Below, one piece after another: positions 31,301-40,300 of a stretch of 64,000 nt of DNA. The translations under genes were made by a program, and so were the position numbers. Location of the stretch: assembly GCA_030429565.1 (NCBI GenBank), contig JAUIFE010000010.1, positions 186,001-250,000 on the forward strand. Reading direction: 5' to 3'. The notes below the pieces were generated by a model. It ran no database searches, was not told the DNA's origin, and was given only the letters and a program-made list of their open reading frames with translations. The first letter of the stretch is position 1, and each line of letters begins with the position of its first letter. The stretch is from Holophagae bacterium (GTDB taxonomy: Bacteria; Acidobacteriota; Holophagae; Acanthopleuribacterales; Acanthopleuribacteraceae).

Positions 31301-34300
31301 CGACGATTTCCAATTCGAGCTGTCGTTGGACCGCTTGCCCGATGGGTGGTACCGCGCTCGGGCCGAACTGCGCGACCAAGTCGCTTTGAGTAGCAGCACC
31401 GAAGTGCGCTTCGCGATTGACCGCCAACCCCCGCTAGCAGCCTTGGCGGCGCTTGCCGACGGCGGGCTGATCCGCGGCGGCGTAGTCGTACGGGGCACCG
31501 CCAGTGATTTCAGTTTGGTTGAATACGAGCTGGCGGTACGACCGGAACCGGCAAAAAATGACGACGGTTACGCCATTCTCACCATCGGTGACGGCAACGT
31601 AGAAGACGGCGAACTGTACCACTGGAGTCAACTCCCGCCCGATGGTCGCTATCGGCTGCGCTTGCGCGTCAGCGACGCCCTCGACCGTACCGCCGTGGCG
31701 GAACGGGTGGTGTTAATCGACCGCAGTCCGCCAGGCGCACCCGCCGATCTGAGCAGCGCGCTTACGCAAACCGGAAGCTTTCCCAATCGCCGCAGCGACG
31801 TTCACTTACAGTGGTCGGCGGTTGAGGCTTCGGATTTGGCCGGCTACCTGGTCCTGCGCAACAATCAGCCACTTTTCCAAAACCCCCTTAACGCCACGCG
31901 CTGGACCGACGAACAGGCCCCCGATGGCGACCACCTTTACCAAGTCGTTGCAGTTGACCTCGCCGGCAACCAGAGTGACCCCTCGCCGTCGGTTAACCTC
32001 ACGCTGGATACGCAGCCGCCACAACCCTTGCTGGCCGACCCGGCCGACGGCAGTCTCGTCGGCGGACTGGTGACTTTGCGCGGTAGCATTACCGACGCGC
32101 GTCTCGCCGCTTGGACGCTGACCGTCGCGCCCGCCGGCCAACCGGAGAACCAACAAACGCTGGCCCAGGGCACCAAAACCGTGGCCTTCGGCACCCTCGG
32201 CCAATGGGCCGCCTTGGCCGCCACGCCGGGCGCTTACGCGGTGCGCCTCAGCGCAAGCGATACTTTTGGCAATGTGGGCGACCATGTCATCACCTTAACC
32301 GTCGAAACCACCGCGCCCGCCCAGCCGGCCGCCCCACAAATCAGTGTCAACAACGAAACCGTCGAAATCATTTGGTCGGCAAGTGCGGAAAGCGATTTAG
32401 CCCATTACCGGCTCTACCGCAATGATCGCTTTATTGGCACCTTTACCGATCTCGGTACCAGTGAAACGCGCCCCGACGGCACCTATCGCTACCGCCTTGC
32501 CGCCGTTGATCAGGCCGGCAACATCTCACCGCTGTCGGATGAAAGCGACCCCGCCGTGGTTAACACGCGCACGCCGAGTGTGTTCTGGGTTAACCCTTCA
32601 GCCAATGCGCGTTTCGAAGACGCGTTGTTCCTCAACGTGCACAGTGATCAAAACGACATCGCTTCGGTCACCTTTGCCTACCAAGCGGCCGGCGATACGA
32701 TCTGGACGCCGATTGCGACCGACAGCGCCGCCCCCTGGTCCACGACCTGGTCACCGGCCCTGCCGGACGGCGAATACGATTTACGCGCCACCGCCGCCGA
32801 GGCCGGAACCGGCGCGGTCGATGCGTCGCCACCGGTGGTGCGTGTCATTAAGGGTGACGCGACGCCACCGGCCGCGCCGGCCTGGTCAACCCTCGCGGTC
32901 GACGGTGCCACGGTTTCCCTTGCCTGGCTCAGCGTTGCCGATGCGGTCGGCTATCGCCTTTACCGCAACCATGTTTTGCTGGTGGATCAAGCCGCCGTCA
33001 GTTATGACGACTCCGATGTACCGCTTGGCAACTGGACTTATGTCGTGCGCGCCGTCGACGCCGCCGGCAACGAAGGCCCGCCGTCCGAGACCCGCACCCT
33101 CACCGTCTTCCAACCCCAACCCGATTACAACGCCGTGCTGACCGATGACGCCACCGTTCAATTTAGCGGCAGTGCCAACCCCGATTTCCCTCACATCGAC
33201 CTCTACCAGGACCAAACGCTGATCGACAGCGCCGTGATCGACGGCACGGGACGTTTTACCCTGACCGCACCCGTAACCCAACCGCGTTTAACAACCTACC
33301 GCCTGGCGCAGCACGACAACCAGGACCGCCATGGGCTACCTGTCGCCGTTGCCGCCATCCAACGCAGCGTGCCCGGCCAAGTCACTTCGTGGCGCGCGGT
33401 CGGCGATGGGCAAACACCCGAAAACGCCGTGCTCAATTGGTCTGAACCGGGTGACGCCGCCGGTTACCGCATTCAGTTCGGCACCGACTTGCTTCAAGAA
33501 ATCACCGACGTGCCAAGTGGTTTATTCACCTTTACCGAAACACCGAGCGGAAGCAGCCCAACCTACCTCAGCGACAACAACACCGCCACCCAGTGGATCG
33601 CCACCGCGGCCGGCAACGCCCGCTTCGTTATCGATTTGGCGCAGCCGACCGCCGTTGTCGGCCTGCGTTTCGTTTTTCCCAGCGGGTTTGAAGTACCCGA
33701 GACCGTCACCGTGGCCGCCGAGCAGTATGGTTTCGAACCTTTGATTTGGACCATCCCGCTCGCCGGCGGCACCGAAATCGACACCCATGCCCTCGGCTTG
33801 AGCGCAGGCGAAGTCGTCACGCAACGTTTGATACTCCACTTTCAAACCAGCGCGCAATTGGCCCTCAGCGAGCTCGACATTCGCCACCGCCCCTTCCTCC
33901 CCGCCGGCACCACCCAATTCACCCACACCGATCCCGGCATCGGCCTGCACAGCTATCGCATTGCCGCCCTCGACCAAACCGGTCTCAGTGAGCTCAGCGA
34001 AGCACGCCTTGTCGGCATGGGCGATTATGAGGCACCCGAACCGCCTAGCGCCCTGACGGCAACCGTTGACGTCGATTCTGTCACGCTCAACTGGAACCCC
34101 TCGCCCTCATCTGATGTGGTCGACTACCGTATCCGCCGCGACGGCCGGGTGTTGGTCACCGTCACCGCAACCAGCCACCGCGACGGGGATTTGCTCGCCG
34201 GAGACTACCAATACACCGTCACCGCCCGCGACGCCGCCGGCAATGAAAGTGTGGCCGCCGGCCCGGTACTTGCCACCATTGCCAACGGCGTCGGCCAACC

Positions 34301-37300
34301 CCCCGAACTCACCGGACGCGCCGACGCGACGAGCGGGCACATCCTGCTGAGTTGGCGGTACCAAGGCAATCCCGCCAACGTCGCCGGTTATCGTATTTAT
34401 CGTCGGGACGGCGATGCCGGTGTTTTTGAGGCGCTCAATCCAACACTGATCAGCACGACCGGCTACCGCGACAGCGGTCCCTTGGTTGCCGGCACCACCT
34501 ACGCCTACCGTGTCGCCGTCGTCGATGACGCCGGCCGAGAAAGTTTTTCCAACACCATCACGCTCGCCGCACCGCTGCTGCCGCCGTCGCTCAATGCTCC
34601 GGCCGCTTTCGGTCAAGCCATTACCCTTTTCAACAACGAAACGACCCTGATGGGTTTGGCCCCGCGCGGCGCGCGCGTTCGCATCTACCAAGACGGTTTG
34701 TTTGCCGGTGAAACAGCCGCGCACGCGGTCGACCAACGACGCGACTTGGCCGGCTATACCCGCGCGCCCGCCGCCATGGCCTTAAGCGCCGACGGCCGTT
34801 ATTTGGCCTGGAGCGCCCTCACCTCGTCCCGCCTCGAACTCTTCGATCAAAGCACCGGCACCATGCGGACCATATCCATCCTGCGCCGCGCCTACGACCT
34901 AGCGGCGGCACCGGAAGGCCGGTTGTTTGCCTACGTGGATCGCAACACCAGCAGCAGCACCGGCAGCCTTTACACCCTCGACCCGGATAGCGGGCAACGC
35001 AATGCGCAATGGCGGGCACCCAACCTCACCGGGCCTTTGGCCTGGTGGGACGGCGAGCACGTGCTCGCTGTTAACGGCGCCGATCTTTACCGCGTCAACC
35101 ACAGCAGTCGCGACGCCGAACACATCTACACCGGCGCCGGGACCATCTTGCAACTGGTCGTTGATAACCGTCGCGACGGCTGGTTGACCTTGGAAGAGGG
35201 CGCCGCGGCCACCGTTCAGTTTATCGGCGCCGACGGCGCGGTCACGCCCATGGCAAGTGGGCCGATCGGTACGCGTTTCGCCTGGGCCGCCGCCTTGGGC
35301 CGCTTGCTGTTGATCGACGATGCCGGTGCCGTCCACCTTCTTCATTTTGACGAAAATCTGCAGCCACGCACGCCGCAACCTCAGGCCTTGGGTACCATCG
35401 ACGACGTTGCCGCACAAGTCGGCATCAGCAACGACGGCACCTTGCTGCTAACCCAAGCCGGCGACGATACCACCCGCTTGTGGCAGATCACTGCCGACGC
35501 ACTCGTCCAACGCGACCACAGCCTGCAAGACGAAGCCGCCTATCGGCCGCAACTCTTTGCCGACGGTCGTTTACTGATTCCCTACTGGGCCGGTGGCAAC
35601 ATTGCCGCCGCCCTCCTCGAACCCGCCGGCTTCTTTAGCCATCGCGCCGACCTTAACGCCGGCACCAACCTTTTCCGTGCCCAAACCCTGTTGCCGGACA
35701 ACGGTGCCCTCAGCACGCAAAGCGCGCCCGTCACCGTCACCTACAGCACCGCCCGATTGCCCGAATTGCAGGTAAGCGACCGCGACTTCACCACCGTGCC
35801 AGGCGTGATTGCCGCCGGCGACAGGGCACTCGTGCAACTCAACCTTCACAATCGTGGCGGCGACGCTGCCGCTGGTTTTGCCGTCACCTGGCGCCTAACC
35901 GCTCCGAACGGCGAAATCGAAACCCTGACGCCTGCTTGGCTACCTTCACTCGCCGCCGAAACCGACGCCACCGTCGGCTTTACCTTCGACAGCCAAGACC
36001 GTTCACCCGGTTTGTACCGCTTTGAAGCCATGGTCGACGATAACAACACCGTCGCTGAACGCGACGAAACCAACAATGCCGCCGCAACCAGCATACTTGT
36101 TACCGAAGGCGCCGGCCTCGCCCTCGGCTTCGCGCTCGACCCAACACCGTTGCCCGCCCTCGGTCGGCTCAACGGCACCGTGACCTTAGCCAACAGTGGC
36201 GCGACCGTCGCCAACCTCGTCATCCGCCTCACTGTTGAATCCGCCGGCGGCCGGGTGGTTGCCGACTTGGGCACCTTTGAACGTGCCCAATTGGCCACCG
36301 CCGCCCGAACCACCTTTGAGGTGACCTGGTCGAGCGCCGCCGTGTTGGCCGGCAACTACCACCTTGTCGCCACCGTTACCCAAAACGAGGCGGTCGTCGC
36401 AGCCGATCAAGCAACCTTCACCATTCTGGCCGATACCCGCGTCGATTGTGCCTTGTCCGGGGTCCCGGCCACGCTAAGCGGCGGTCTGCCCTTAGCGCTT
36501 TCCCTGGCCTTCAGCAACGCTTCCAGCAATGTCGCCTTCCGCCAAGCCCACTGGCAATTGCGACTCCACGACGCACAGGATAACGAAATCAACCGTTGGG
36601 AAGGCGACCTCGAAGCCCTGCCGCCAGGCGCCGCCGCCACCCTCGACCTCAATCTGGAGAGTTCCGCTTGGGGCGACGGCCGCCGCCGGTTCACGTTGTT
36701 GTTCCTCAACCAAGGCCTTCCCATCGCAACCACCACCCGCTCGTTCCTGCTCGATACGGCGCCCGTTTACGACGCCGACATCCACTTCTTTACCACTCCC
36801 GTTCGACCCGTGCGCAACACCGACATCCAGGTACGCACCGCGCTCGCCAACACCGGCAACCGCGACCTTGATCTGACCCTGCAGTTAGACCTCATCGACA
36901 GCAACGACGCCGTCGTCGCCAACCAGACCTGGACCGCTTTTGCAGCCGTCGGCCAATCGGTTGAAGCCGAGTGGCGCTTCCCCACCGCTGATTTATTGGT
37001 CGGCGCTTACCGACTGCGTCTGCACAACAGCGCCGCCCCCGTGCCCGTTTTAATCGATCACGAACAAGCGCTTAACCTCGCCGGCAACACGACCCCGCAA
37101 CTGAATTTGATCGGCTTACCCTCCGGCTATGAAACCGCCACGCCCGTGACCGTGGTGATTGAAGTGGCCGACGACCAAGATCCGCTCCCCAGCGCCACCG
37201 CAACCCTCAACGACGCCCCCTATCTGTCCGGCACCACCATCACCGACGAAGGCGTTTACCAACTGCACGCCGCCGTCACCGACGACGACGGGCTCAGTGC

Positions 37301-40300
37301 GCGCGCCCAAGCCGCTTTTGTGATTGATCGCAGTCCGCCCGAAATTGTGTTTGAAGGCGTCGCGGAAGGCGGGTCCTACCCCGCACCCGTCACCCCCGTC
37401 ATCATTATTAATGATCTGACCCTGGTTGCCGCCGACATCACCCTCAACGACACCACCTTCTCCACCGGTAGCGCCGTCACCGAACCCGGCACCTACCGAT
37501 TAGCCGTCGTGGCGCGCGACGCGCTGGGCGCCGTCAGCGAGGCAATTATTAACTTTAGCGTCGCACCCGCCGAGGATCCCTTGCTCGCCTTCACCGGTTT
37601 CAGCGACGGCGACGCCGTCAACCACGCCGTAACCGTTGGCGTGACCTTGTTTGAAGCAGCCGATTTAACCGGATTCAGTGTCAACGGACACCCCGTCACA
37701 CCGCCCGTCACCGTCGACAGCGAGGGTCTTTTCCAGTTCCAAGCAAGCGCCGCCAATCAAAGTCGCGATCAAACCATTAACGCCGAATTAACCCTTGATT
37801 TCACTGCACCGGTCGTCGCCCTGAGCGGCTTTGAGGACGGCGCCGTTTACGGCGAAAGCGTGTTCCCCAGCGGCACCGTCGACAGCCTGCCCGCCGGTGA
37901 CGGCCAAATGTTCCTCAACGAGCAACCGTTTACACCTGGAAGCGCGGTCAGCGATGAAGGCGCTTACCGCGTCCGCCTGAACGCAAGTGACGCCGCCGGC
38001 AACTCTGCCGCCACCCAAGCCGGTTTCACCATTGACCTTACCCCGCCGCGATTGGTCCTGTTCGGCGTTGCCGATGGGGTCGATTACACCAATACCCTGT
38101 TAATTACCTGGGCCGTAAACGACGCAAGCGCCACAAGCGACAGCGCCACCCTCAACGGCCGGCCCGTGGAACGACCTCTCTCCATTGTTGCCAGCGGCGC
38201 CTACACCCTCATCGTCCAAGCGAGCGACGCCGCCGGCAATACCAGCCAACAACGGGTCGACTTCACCGTTGACGGCGTTGAGCCACTGATCCTGGTCAGC
38301 CCGATTGCCGACGGGGACGTCGTCGCCGGACCCATCAATTTAACCGTCACCGTGCAAAACGCCTTGCGCGCACCAACCTTCGCCGCCCGTCTCAACGGTC
38401 AAGCCTTCGCAAGCGGGACCCGCCTCGATGCCGAAGGCGATTACGAGTTGGTGGTCGACGCCCTCGGCGATAACGGCAGTCCGTACCAAGAAACCTACCA
38501 CTTCAGCATCGATAACAGTCCGCCGCTGCTTCATGTTGGCGGCGTTAGCCCTGGCGCGTTTTACACCGCGCCCGTCACCCCGCTGCTCACCCAAACCGAA
38601 ACACACCCCGGGACCCTCACACTCACGCTCAACGGCGCCCCGTTTACGTCCGGCACCACACTCAGCGTTCCAGGCATCTATAACTTGCACGCCCAGGCCG
38701 TCGACCGCGCCGGCAACGGCAGCCAAGTATCCCTAAGCTTCGAAATCGGCAGCGCCACCGATCCGCGTATTGATTTCGACGGCGTTCGCGACGGTACCCA
38801 TTACCCCGGTTCCGTCACACCCCTTGTCAGCTTCCAAGGCGACAACCTGCGCGAAACCCGCATCACCCTTGACGACGCTCCCTTCAACTCCGGCACCGAA
38901 ATCACCGCCGAAGGTGAATACCAACTCGCCGCCGAACTCACCACCGCCGACGAGACCCGCATAACGCGCAGCGCCGCCTTTGTGATTGACCGTGCCGCAC
39001 CGGTCATCACCATTAGCGGCGTCGCTGAGGGCACCGTCTACGACCGCCCTGTCGCGCCCAACATTGGCGTCAGCGACGCATATTTACTGTCCCAACAACT
39101 GCAGCTCAACGGTGCCGCCTACAGCAGCGGCACCGCCGTCACCGCCGCCGGCGCCTACACTCTGACCGTCGCCGCCGAGGATCGTGCCGGCAACCGCGCC
39201 CAACAAACCCTGTCCTTCACCCTCGCCGAAACACCCGCCTTCAGCATCACACCCAATCCCCTGTTCTTTGGGAACAGTGATACGGCGGTTGATCGCACCG
39301 TCACGCTTTTCAACGGCGGCCAAAGCACCGTCCACCTGGATCCCGCCAACGCCGTGTTCACCGGCAACGACGCCGCCGCGTTTCGTCTCATCGGGTTTTC
39401 GGAGGACACCCTCACCGCCGGCGCCCAAACCACCGCCACCCTGCGTTTCACGCCGCAAAGAACCGGAATCCATGAAGCGGTCATGACCCTCGACACCGAC
39501 CATGCCGACATCGGCAGTGTCGCCCTTTCGCTGCGAGCCAACAACCTTACCGTCAACGCCGCGCTGGCACCAGACGCCCTTTCCTTTGGCCTGGTTCCCA
39601 TCGAACGCAGCGCTGAGAAAAGTGTGGCCGTCACCAATTACGCCGATATTTTGCTGCAAATCGACGCCACCCTCGACGACGATACCCATTTCCAGTTACC
39701 CACATCGCTTTCACCCATCGACGCGGGCGACACCCAAGCGTTGACCGTCACCTACCAACCCAGTGGCGCCGGCGTGGACAGTACCACCCTGACGGTGACC
39801 GCCGCCGAAGAGACCTGGCGAGTACCCGTTTGCGGCGCCGGCGTGTGGCTCACCGATACCATCGCTTTGCCAGGCGACAGCCGACCCATCCCCGGCCGAT
39901 TGTTGGTGGGCGACAGCCTGCAAATGACCGACGGTGACCGGGTTTTCCAATACCGCACGGCCGGCAATACCTGGCAACTGCTACGCCGTCTCGGCGTCGG
40001 GCACCATATCACCCATTACCTGCCGGACGACAGCGGCGCAGCCTTTAGTGCCGGCCCCTTGACCGGCGTGCGTTACCACGGTGCCGGCAACAGCCGCGAT
40101 ATCTGTGCGCCACCGCTGCAGGCAACCTGTATCGACGGCGCCGATTTGATCGCCCTCACCGAGGACCATCGTTTGCTGCGCTTCGATCACGCCGGCACCA
40201 CCACCGCCTACACCTTGCCGCAAGACGCGCCCGCCTTCAGCGCCGTCGTCGCCGCCGGTGATGCTTGGCTGCTGCTCGCCGAAGGTACTTTGTGGCGCTA

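Noticed and set aside
37090..39225. CRISPR-like or satellite repeat suspected from the regular spacing of similar segments
   Set aside because: The similarity is at protein level only (diverged Ig-like domains in one long frame), with no conserved short DNA repeat.
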